From IMG/VR virus record IMGVR_UViG_3300035145_001554, positions 1 to 24,938 of that record: a stretch of DNA of 24,938 nucleotides; one strand, given 5' to 3'. Numbering within the stretch: the stretch's first letter is position 1; every line of letters starts with the position of its first letter. The translations under genes were made by a program, and so were the position numbers. The notes beneath the pieces are model-generated. The model was not told the origin of the DNA. It worked only from the letters and a program-made list of their open reading frames with translations, and made no database searches. Shown piece by piece: positions 12,264 through 19,632 of the stretch. Origin of the DNA: a virus.

Positions 12264-13268
12264 TTAGAAGCTAGGTGCTATCCTGGGGTTACCAACATAT
12301 ACCCTCTGTGTCATCTCCACGCTTGAGTGGCCAAGCGCACGGCTCGCCACAAAAGCATTGTTCCCATTACTCCTCATCACCCTATGCCCGCAATACTTGC
12401 GCAAACGATGCACGGGTCTGAGGTCCACCACTCCGCATACATCCCGTAGGAACTGCGGAAATTCTCTTGTAATCCTATCTTCCTGTACAGGCACAATCAG
12501 TTCACCATCATGCCCACCATGTGAGAACAACTTATCCCACCATGCCGGATCGACAGGCCGATCTTGCCACTTGCCACCGCTCTTGGGCGAATGGATGCGG
12601 ATAAGTTTATTACCATCAAAATCTTCCATCAAGTCACCCCACCTGGCGCGCTTGATCTCACTACTGCGTAATCCAAACCCGTACGCTAATGCGTACATAC
12701 GCCACATCATCGGATCGTTTACGATCAGCCGCTCGCAGTTCTCCACGATACGCTCCAACTCCTGACGACTAGGATCAAACTGCTTCACCTTGATACCTTG
12801 CAAAGGTAACGCCACCCAATTCGCGAATGGGCGGGTATCAATGTTTTGACTGCGATAGAACATGATCCAGCGCTTGCTGAACATGCTACGAGCCAACCGC
12901 ACATCGTTCGCGTTATGCGTACATACATACCACTCCGCGATACAGCGGTTCGATATCGAACCCGCGAAATGGCGTATGTCGCACTTTGCGGGGTCGATGC
13001 CAGCACGCTCCAAGATGCGGCGCATAGCCACCACATTCTTGCGCTTGGTATCGTCCTTCGGGTTACCCGCACTTAGCTTAGATGTTTCGTAAGTCCAAAA
13101 CAACTGATCGATCAAGGGCCAATCGGGCTTAGTAAGTTCAGCGACCACATCATCGTAGTCATGCGTTATTAATTTAACGCCGTTGGGCAAGTCGGCGTGA
13201 ATCGGGGTATTCGCATTTAACATCCGAGACTTGGTATCGATAGGGGTACTTTGGGTCAATATATTCAT
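12264..13268 (-). CDS. int: Tyrosine recombinase (phage integrase)
   Basis: A 334-aa integrase that cuts and rejoins attP and attB. The N-terminal SAM-like/arm part (1-170) is followed by the catalytic domain. Visible active-site residues: Arg201 in 'GFGLRSSEI', a Lys (229 or 233) in 'SPKSGGK', His287-x-x-Arg290 in 'HRLRK', His314 in 'LGHSS', and Tyr324 in 'TQRVYVG'. All the catalytic positions are present, so it should be active. The start is taken at 13268; a second ATG at 13223 is possible, and neither has a strong ribosome-binding site. The likely attachment core lies just upstream (13305-13344). Confidence 0.9.
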   Translation of the reverse strand: MNILTQSTPIDTKSRMLNANTPIHADLPNGVKLITHDYDDVVAELTKPDWPLIDQLFWTYETSKLSAGNPKDDTKRKNVVAMRRILERAGIDPAKCDIRHFAGSISNRCIAEWYVCTHNANDVRLARSMFSKRWIMFYRSQNIDTRPFANWVALPLQGIKVKQFDPSRQELERIVENCERLIVNDPMMWRMYALAYGFGLRSSEIKRARWGDLMEDFDGNKLIRIHSPKSGGKWQDRPVDPAWWDKLFSHGGHDGELIVPVQEDRITREFPQFLRDVCGVVDLRPVHRLRKYCGHRVMRSNGNNAFVASRALGHSSVEMTQRVYVGNPRIAPSF

Positions 13269-13304
13269 AGTGCGTAATGGTTTTATTCATCACGATCCAC
13301 TATC

Positions 13305-13344
13305 GATTAAGAGTCTCCTGCTCTACCAACTGAGCTACGCCGGC
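13305..13344 (-). other. 5' half of a tRNA-Lys(CTT) gene; probable attP core
   Basis: On the minus strand, 40 bp match a tRNA 5' half: acceptor 5' strand GCCGGCG, TA, D arm (GCTC-AGTTGGTA-GAGC), A, anticodon stem GGAGA and the loop CTCTTAA with anticodon CTT, then TC. After that the sequence cannot complete the anticodon stem (TCTCC expected, TCGAT seen), and no matching acceptor 3' strand is present, so it is not a working tRNA. Beside the integrase it is best read as the attP core identical to a host tRNA-Lys gene. Confidence 0.7.
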
Positions 13345-13433
13345 ATTTAGTTGAATCTTTATCGACCGAGGATCGATGAGATGCACCAAAAACACAAAAG
13401 ACATTCGTGTCAACTATTAACAAAAAAAAGTGC

Positions 13434-13458
13434 AAAAAAAAGCGGGGTTTCCCCCGCT
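13434..13458 (-). terminator. Rho-independent terminator of the structural operon
   Basis: On the minus strand AGCGGGG and CCCCGCT form a perfect 7-bp stem closed by a GAAA tetraloop (13441-13458), followed by seven T residues. It lies 64 bp after the 902-aa gene and ends the long structural transcript before it would reach the tRNA fragment and the integrase. Confidence 0.9.
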
Positions 13459-13521
13459 AATACAAAGAAAGATAGTATGAATACTATCAGACTATGAAGC
13501 TACTTCGCGTTTTGCGTTTTG

Positions 13522-16230
13522 TCAATCTTCGAGCAGACCAGCCTGTAGGAGGTAAGCATTTATGCGAGTGTTTACTTGCTTTGGAACCTTCGGTCCCATC
13601 TCTAGTAACATCGCCATAAACTTTGGATCTTCCATTGCTTTGGTAAGTACGCTTTGCACCTTTAATGCTGGTACTTTCTCGATAGTTTTTTGTGCCATCT
13701 TAGAGAAAGCACTTTGTGCAATTAGAGTAGTGCCACCCATCATTTGCCCGACTGCGGAATTTGCACCTACCTTAGAACCAATGACTCTAGCTAGGAGATT
13801 AACAACTCCATCGCCTGTGGTAATAATTGTGTTTAATTTTGCGGGATCGGTAGCCGCTTCCTCGAATATACGAGCTTTGCGACCAATGTGGGCTAGGTTA
13901 GTAAGTTGCTCAGGGGTTACAAGTTTTGATGAAAGAAGGTTTTGGCGTAATGTTTTATCGCCCACCTTGGAACTAAGTAGTTCCTCAAGCTGTTTACCGC
14001 TAATCAATCCATCCAGGTCACCCCCTTTAATTGTGGCTTTACTTAAAAGCGTATCAAATACTTCATGCCTTAATCCTTCTAACGCTTCGGGACTCTTGGC
14101 ACGCTTTACCATATTAGTTAAGTCGCGAAATGCTTCCACCTGGAACTTAGATTCAAAAGCGTTATTAACTACATTCCTTAGCCCGCCTTTTTTACCTTTA
14201 TCAAGTATTTGACCAGCGATACTTCTTTGTGTGGCAAACCCTTGTCCATCCTTCGCCGTCTTTTGCAATATCCCAGCAAGACGAACTTGTTGGTCCATAT
14301 TAGTAATATCATCAAGAAGTCCAACTTCGCGAAGTGTTTGCGGATTATTTTTAATAAGTTCTGCAAGTTTGCGTGGATTTACTTGCCCGGTCTGTGGATC
14401 TATAACTCTAGCGGCTCCAGCTTGAATAAAGTTCTTCTGAGTTTTTGCTAATACCGCACTTGCTTCGCTACTCTCAGTAGCACGCCTCATCGCTTGTATA
14501 TTCAATGCTCGCTGTGTATCACTTGCCGCACCTATGCCCTTCTCTAAAGCAAGTTCCGGCTCAACCTCCCTGATTCCCTTAATAAGTTTTGTGTTGAAGC
14601 GCTCATTTAAGTTGCGACTGAAATCGCGAGCTATGGTAGCAGTCTCATCGGTAACCGTCATCAAGTCATCAAGCATAGCATCTGCGATCTCATTCATTCT
14701 GCGTGCCTCTCCAAACTTCATCTTGGCTTTGGCTTCACGCCCCATTTCCAATGCACGGCTTCTAGCTCGGAAAAGATCTTTTGCAGATATTGGTGAAGGT
14801 TTTTCTATCGGCCTCGGAGTCGGTTGTAAGTCTGATTGTCTTTGAAAGTATGGTTCTGCGTCTTTGCCTACCTTTTCATTTCTTCTTAGTCTATTTACAA
14901 AAGCCTCAATTGGTGCGGGTAATTTTTCTTCCGGGAGCATTTCTGCTTTTATTGCATCAGTCTTTTTTATAGTACTCATGCCAAGGTTAGGAATAGTTAC
15001 AGACTTATCCACTTCACTCCACAATTGTGTCTCTGTTTGGCGAGCTTTCTTTAACTCATCATCTAATATTCTGCGTGCTTCGCGGGACGCGGCAACGGCA
15101 TCATCAGAGTTTTTATTCAATACTTTTGCAACTGCTTCCCCCACCCTAGACTCTGCATTATCTACACGAGATTGCATACGCTTAGTAAACATATCCAAGC
15201 GAATACGAGCGGCCTCCTTAACCATCTCAGGGTTACCGCTATTCTGCATTTTACGGATCTTGCGGTTAAATGCTTCTGTGGTTTTTTTGTTTTGATTCTT
15301 GATGGCAGTCTTAGCTTCATCTCCCGCATCTGCGATAAGTTTGTTATCCATTGCGGTGAATGTCTTTCTTGCTAATTCATCTGATGTAACTTGTGCGGTT
15401 CTGCCCGGACCCTCTGCATCTCTTAGTTGTTTTGCAATACCTGAAATCTGTTCATCGGTAATACCTGGGTTCTGCTCTCTTAATATTTCTGATACTTTTT
15501 GAGATGCGGCACGCTCGCGACCTGACGGTGAAAATGTATCTGCAAATTGTTTAGCCTTCTCGATTGGCTTTCTTGCTAACGCTAATGGGCTAAGTAATCC
15601 TCCGACTACCTCGCTGGCAGTTCCTACATATTCGTTACCAGGTGCTACATCTTCTGCGATCATACGAGCTTGTCCCGCACCATAAGCAGAAGCTCCCTCA
15701 ATTGCGGCCATCTGCCCTGGGTTTCGAGCGGTGGATTTTACCATTTCAGATGCTACAGACTTTACTGCGGACTTACCCGGAGGGGACTGCATCAATGCTT
15801 GTGCGGGAGATAAACGACCCGCCATACTGAAAACAGGAGCGGCCATACCTGTTACTTGCCCAGCAGTTCTTCCGCCACGGGCTAATGCTCTTTGATCTTC
15901 GGGTAAATCCTTTTCATCGGTGTACCCCATATTACCAGCGGCAAGCAGTCTGCGTATTGACTCACTACCTCCAAATGGGGCTTCTGTACCAAGTCCGACT
16001 GCACTCAGCCCCGCATTTACGAGATCAACAGGCGCACCAAAGGTATCAGCTAAAAAGCCTGTATTAAATCCTTTAGCAACTGCACCCGCTTTATCTAAGT
16101 CAGAAGATCGGCGAGGTGTGTATTTGGCACTTATTTCATTTACGGTTTTTTGCTGTTCCGCTGGTGATAATTCGCTAAACGAATCATCAAACTCGACAAT
16201 ACCTACCCCATCTATCTCTACTTTAATCAT
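13522..16230 (-). CDS. Large internal virion (ejection) protein, T7 gp16-like in position
   Basis: A 902-aa protein, last in the structural operon. The N terminus ('IKVEIDGVGIVEFDDSFSEL') resembles the short beta motif that starts many podovirus internal virion proteins. Residues 45-240 are Ala/Gly-rich with small hydrophobic stretches ('GAPVDLVNAGLSAVGLG'); from about 220 the protein is long, helical and charged. Such proteins are stored in the capsid and ejected to form a channel across the cell envelope. No lytic transglycosylase motif was identified, unlike T7 gp16. The ATG overlaps the upstream TAA (TAATG). The function is inferred from size, order and composition. Confidence 0.65.
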   Translation of the reverse strand: MIKVEIDGVGIVEFDDSFSELSPAEQQKTVNEISAKYTPRRSSDLDKAGAVAKGFNTGFLADTFGAPVDLVNAGLSAVGLGTEAPFGGSESIRRLLAAGNMGYTDEKDLPEDQRALARGGRTAGQVTGMAAPVFSMAGRLSPAQALMQSPPGKSAVKSVASEMVKSTARNPGQMAAIEGASAYGAGQARMIAEDVAPGNEYVGTASEVVGGLLSPLALARKPIEKAKQFADTFSPSGRERAASQKVSEILREQNPGITDEQISGIAKQLRDAEGPGRTAQVTSDELARKTFTAMDNKLIADAGDEAKTAIKNQNKKTTEAFNRKIRKMQNSGNPEMVKEAARIRLDMFTKRMQSRVDNAESRVGEAVAKVLNKNSDDAVAASREARRILDDELKKARQTETQLWSEVDKSVTIPNLGMSTIKKTDAIKAEMLPEEKLPAPIEAFVNRLRRNEKVGKDAEPYFQRQSDLQPTPRPIEKPSPISAKDLFRARSRALEMGREAKAKMKFGEARRMNEIADAMLDDLMTVTDETATIARDFSRNLNERFNTKLIKGIREVEPELALEKGIGAASDTQRALNIQAMRRATESSEASAVLAKTQKNFIQAGAARVIDPQTGQVNPRKLAELIKNNPQTLREVGLLDDITNMDQQVRLAGILQKTAKDGQGFATQRSIAGQILDKGKKGGLRNVVNNAFESKFQVEAFRDLTNMVKRAKSPEALEGLRHEVFDTLLSKATIKGGDLDGLISGKQLEELLSSKVGDKTLRQNLLSSKLVTPEQLTNLAHIGRKARIFEEAATDPAKLNTIITTGDGVVNLLARVIGSKVGANSAVGQMMGGTTLIAQSAFSKMAQKTIEKVPALKVQSVLTKAMEDPKFMAMLLEMGPKVPKQVNTRINAYLLQAGLLED

Positions 16231-17624
16231 TATTTTATAATCCTAAATCCAACATTCGTAGATGTTTTACCCGTGATTGCGTCACCAACATCAGAGTCTT
16301 GCTCGTTATTTTTTAATGCTGTTTCCAATCCAAAAATTATTTTAGGAAGCAAGTTTGCTTGTTCCTTAGCGTCCTGGTAATAATTAGTTTTGCTGTTGCC
16401 CGATTGAACCGTAGATGCCGCTTCCTTTAGCCTATTTCTTAAAATTGGTAGTAATGCTTCAATTTTTGTGCGGCCTTTTTGGTCATTATCACCTCTTTGT
16501 GGTAATATTTTTTCTAGAGTTTTGAGCGTGTAAACAGATGGTCTTGATGATAACTGCGCAACCATTGCTGGTCTAAGTAATGCGTTTAAAGACTCTACGC
16601 GCTGTCCTTCTGTTGCAGTCTCAGGTGTTAATTCAGCACCAAAAAAGCCACCGATATTGCCAACGGTGTTAAAAAAAGCGCCAGCTATGTCCCCTTGAAA
16701 TGCATCACCAAAATTCATATTAGAAAACTGAGTGACCATTGGATCATCCTTGTTCGCCTGTATTCCCGCAGAAAATGTATTTAACAAGTTTTGTCTCTCC
16801 AATAATCCTTGCTCCAACTCTTTGCGTTCTGCTTCGAGTATTTTTAAGTTAGCCTCCTTCGTTTTAAGATCCACATCACTTGATGCTCTTAATTGATCTA
16901 GCTTCTCTGCATTGATGGCTAGTGCAGATTGAGCCTGTGCAACATCTAAAGCATATTTGGTTAAGTCTTTTTGATGTAAATCAGCAAACACGCTATTAGT
17001 ATTACGCTTTTGAGTTACTTCTTCTTGAGTTCTAGCGAGCGATGCCTTGGCTTGTTCTAGTTCTGTTTGGAGTCGTTCTTCATTAACGCCTAACTCGTTT
17101 TGTTTTAGTTGCTTCTCAATGTCAGCTACAGCAAGTTGATTATCTCTCAGACGATTAAGTAAACCAAGGCCTTCAGTCTCAAGAGTGCTACGAAGTAGAC
17201 GATTTTCTTCATCCGCCTTTTTGAATCTATTCTCAAACTCTAAGTTTTGTATCTGCGCTTGCTTATAGCGTTGATCTAACCCTTTCGTGGCTTGTCTATC
17301 ACGCATTGCAAGCTCGCCCGCTAAACCCTGGAGATCGGACATACTCATGTCTCCTTTTTGGAATTTCTCAATGCGAGACATATTCTTTTTATCTGAATCC
17401 TCGTTCCCGGACATAGTGAGATTTTGCATATATGTTGGAAGCATTGCCTCGATTTCACCCTCTAGCTTCGCCCGCTTCTCCTTATTAAGCTGATACTTCT
17501 CTATCGCACCGCCGATAGCATTCCCAAACGCCTGGTTCGCCCTAGCCTGTGCCTCCCCGGCCCGTTGGATTGGTGAGAAATCGACTCGCATGAGTCCCGC
17601 CTGTACTGTGTCTCCTATTGCCAT
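16230..17624 (-). CDS. Coiled-coil internal virion protein, T7 gp15-like in position
   Basis: A 464-aa protein. Residues about 110-290 are a long coiled coil with regular Leu spacing and many Gln/Glu/Lys, flanked by a helical N terminus and a region with Gly/Phe ('GAFFNTVGNIGGFFGAE') near 300-320 that may touch membrane. This fits the middle-sized internal core proteins of podoviruses. The start at 17624 has no Shine-Dalgarno sequence; it lies 4 nt after a TAA (17629-17631) that ends the 35-codon frame continuing from the amber stop of the upstream gene, so translation here may depend on that read-through frame. Confidence 0.6.
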   Translation of the reverse strand: MAIGDTVQAGLMRVDFSPIQRAGEAQARANQAFGNAIGGAIEKYQLNKEKRAKLEGEIEAMLPTYMQNLTMSGNEDSDKKNMSRIEKFQKGDMSMSDLQGLAGELAMRDRQATKGLDQRYKQAQIQNLEFENRFKKADEENRLLRSTLETEGLGLLNRLRDNQLAVADIEKQLKQNELGVNEERLQTELEQAKASLARTQEEVTQKRNTNSVFADLHQKDLTKYALDVAQAQSALAINAEKLDQLRASSDVDLKTKEANLKILEAERKELEQGLLERQNLLNTFSAGIQANKDDPMVTQFSNMNFGDAFQGDIAGAFFNTVGNIGGFFGAELTPETATEGQRVESLNALLRPAMVAQLSSRPSVYTLKTLEKILPQRGDNDQKGRTKIEALLPILRNRLKEAASTVQSGNSKTNYYQDAKEQANLLPKIIFGLETALKNNEQDSDVGDAITGKTSTNVGFRIIK

Positions 17625-17628
17625 GATA

Positions 17629-17736
17629 TTAAAATAATTTGTAACCGTCTGACATCATAGTGTTTCCACCACCGCCTCGATATGTGCTTATCCCTTGTCC
17701 GAAATTATGGTTTTGATTAACTCCTGATTGTCCCAG
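17629..17736 (-). other. In-frame extension after the amber stop of the 359-aa gene
   Basis: After the TAG at 17737-17739 the same frame stays open for 35 codons (starting LGQSGVNQNHNFGQG and continuing through four Gly) and ends with TAA at 17629, just before the next ATG at 17624. No ordinary start codon lies in the frame except ATG-ATG nine codons from its end. It may be a read-through tail or a decayed C terminus. Confidence 0.5.
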
Positions 17737-18816
17737 CTAACCACCAAAGATTCCACCGATTGCTGAACCTAATCCGCTTAATAATCCACCAGCCGCTCCA
17801 CCAGCCGCCTGTTCCTTGGCCGCATATGTGTTTGCCAGGTAGTTCGCTCGGTTCGCATATTCTTGCATACCGATATTTACTCCGGCATCGGGATTGATAC
17901 GGGTGACTGATTCCTGTGGCATTCCGAACAGGGCGGCTCGTTGGCCATACCCTTGCTGTACGAAGTTCTGCCCTCCACTAGTGAGTCGAAGTGGATCGTA
18001 TGAGGTTGCTTGGTTTAGCCTAGAAGCATACCCGCCAAGTGCTGATGCTTGGTTGCGATTTTGATTTATAATATCCCGCAAGTAATCCTCACGGCTCATC
18101 GCCTCGGCCGCAATGCCCACATTGTCCATATCCCGACCACGAGCGACTAATCCCTCGCGGGCAGACTGAGTGGCCCTGCGTCTCATTTCGGGCGATAGAT
18201 CGGTAATCTGAGCCTCGCGATATGCTTGATCGGCCAACTCGTTTGCTTGGCTCACACGGGCTTGCATGAGTGGATCGGATGCTCGTACTGCGGCAGTAGC
18301 ATCTGCACCATAAAGATTTAACAAACCGATATCGGATTCTGCCTGACGGCCAGCCATCTCTGTGCCAAACTCTTGGGACCGCATGGCCTGTTGCTCCGCA
18401 AGCTGTGCCATCGGATCGGCGGCTCGCTGGGCTAGGCTTATTTGTAGGTCCTGATAAAGAGGATCGTATGTTAGACGAGTTGCCAACAGATCATCCTGTA
18501 AGTCGGGGTCAGCCATTGCTTTGACATAATCACGAGCCGATCTACCCACATCGAACTTTTCGAGTGTTGGGGGCTTTTTCCCACCTCCAAAAAGTTTTTG
18601 GATGAAGTAAGATTTTACTCCCGAAGAGTTTACAGGCACACCCGCTCCACCCTTGCTTTTTAAGAGTTTTGCTTCCTTGTCGTTGATATACGCAACCTCT
18701 TCGCCTTCGGGGGCGGCCATGTTTAGTAAGGTAGCCGCTTGCTTGAGTGGATCATTGTGTGAAAAAGATGCAACGCCCTTTGGCTCCCTGTGATATAATT
18801 TATCGAGTATGTCCAT
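17737..18816 (-). CDS. Internal virion protein, T7 gp14-like in position
   Basis: A 359-aa mostly helical protein, rich in Ala, Gln and Arg, with a long central helix-rich part (120-290) and a Gly-rich C-terminal end ('AAGGLLSGLGSAIGGIFGG') that looks membrane-active. Its small size and place before the 464- and 902-aa proteins fit the smallest of the three ejection proteins. No clear Shine-Dalgarno sequence precedes the ATG, which lies 18 nt after the previous TAA. The frame ends at an amber TAG, after which 35 open codons follow (17629-17736), so a longer form of 394 or 395 residues is possible if the TAG is read. Confidence 0.6.
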   Translation of the reverse strand: MDILDKLYHREPKGVASFSHNDPLKQAATLLNMAAPEGEEVAYINDKEAKLLKSKGGAGVPVNSSGVKSYFIQKLFGGGKKPPTLEKFDVGRSARDYVKAMADPDLQDDLLATRLTYDPLYQDLQISLAQRAADPMAQLAEQQAMRSQEFGTEMAGRQAESDIGLLNLYGADATAAVRASDPLMQARVSQANELADQAYREAQITDLSPEMRRRATQSAREGLVARGRDMDNVGIAAEAMSREDYLRDIINQNRNQASALGGYASRLNQATSYDPLRLTSGGQNFVQQGYGQRAALFGMPQESVTRINPDAGVNIGMQEYANRANYLANTYAAKEQAAGGAAGGLLSGLGSAIGGIFGG

Positions 18817-18834
18817 AGTTCTTGAATTTAATTT

Positions 18835-19620
18835 TTAACCTAGTGCTATAACTCTAATGTGTGTATTTGCGGTCCCCCAACTTACCAATGCTTGAGAATC
18901 ATCAAAGTAAGACCCTCCAAGACGAATATCTAAAGAAGATGAAGATAAATTTTGAACTGTACAATTTCTGTGATAACTCGTGATATTATTAGCATCTAAT
19001 TGGTAAACGGTATGCATCAAAACACTATTAGAACCTAAGCTATTAGTAGCCACATATACAGTTACCGATTTAGGTAATACACCTAAAGTGTGTGAAAAGG
19101 TAAGAGTTGTATTATTGGCTAAAGAAGTCGGGGAACTTTGATTATCTTGAGCTACCCAGCTTGAATCCCATACAGAGATACCACTACTTCCTACTTCTGC
19201 ATCCACATACGCCTTAATGCTTTCTGATGTAGCCAATGAAGTAGCAGAGGCTGTAGCCATCGTATCATCATCTATTATCGCTACATTAGTGGGGGTTGCG
19301 GTACTGCCTGTTGTGTTTCCGATAACTGAGCTTGCGGCGACATTTTGAATCTTATCATAAGTTACCGCATCATCCTTTATATGGTTAGTCCCGACTGCTC
19401 TATTAGCGTCTACCGATGCATCAGAGGATAACTCGTTTGAGCCTATTCCATTGCTTGGTACTTTTAAGTATCCACCCACAGCATCGACTTGTATGGTTGA
19501 GCCGTCTGCGGTTTCGTTTGCGGTTGTTATAAATCTCGCATCATTGGCGATGTCCATTAGTTTGTCGGCTGTCACCTGGTCGCCCGATGTGAAAGTTTGT
19601 CCTGTCTGTAATACTGCCAT
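18835..19620 (-). CDS. Tail fibre-like protein (261 aa)
   Basis: The protein has features of trimeric phage fibres: an N terminus 'LQTGQTFTSGDQVTADKL', Ser/Thr/Gly/Asn-rich beta repeats, a linker 'SLATSESIKAYVDAEVG' often seen just before a fibre knob, and a beta-rich C-terminal domain (about 150-261) ending 'HIRVIALG'. It probably binds the host surface or another fibre. A strong AAGGAG site lies before the ATG at 19620. Partner and receptor cannot be told from sequence. Confidence 0.65.
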   Translation of the reverse strand: MAVLQTGQTFTSGDQVTADKLMDIANDARFITTANETADGSTIQVDAVGGYLKVPSNGIGSNELSSDASVDANRAVGTNHIKDDAVTYDKIQNVAASSVIGNTTGSTATPTNVAIIDDDTMATASATSLATSESIKAYVDAEVGSSGISVWDSSWVAQDNQSSPTSLANNTTLTFSHTLGVLPKSVTVYVATNSLGSNSVLMHTVYQLDANNITSYHRNCTVQNLSSSSLDIRLGGSYFDDSQALVSWGTANTHIRVIALG

Positions 19621-19632
19621 AATTTATTCTCC

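Noticed and set aside
13280-13344. A complete functional tRNA-Lys gene
   Set aside because: The D arm and anticodon loop are good, but the anticodon stem is not closed and no acceptor 3' strand or T arm follows, so only a 5' half is present.
13522-16230. Lytic transglycosylase domain as in T7 gp16
   Set aside because: No Glu-centred transglycosylase motif could be found by reading the N-terminal 250 residues.
13562-16240. Several plus-strand frames of 60-216 codons
   Set aside because: They are antisense shadows of the 902-aa virion protein, caused by its codon composition.
17737-17739. Genome-wide recoding of TAG as a sense codon
   Set aside because: The gene ending at 7067 uses TAG just before a terminator, and reading through it would run into that structure. 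The other structural genes checked end in TAA or TGA, so a single leaky or mutant amber is simpler.
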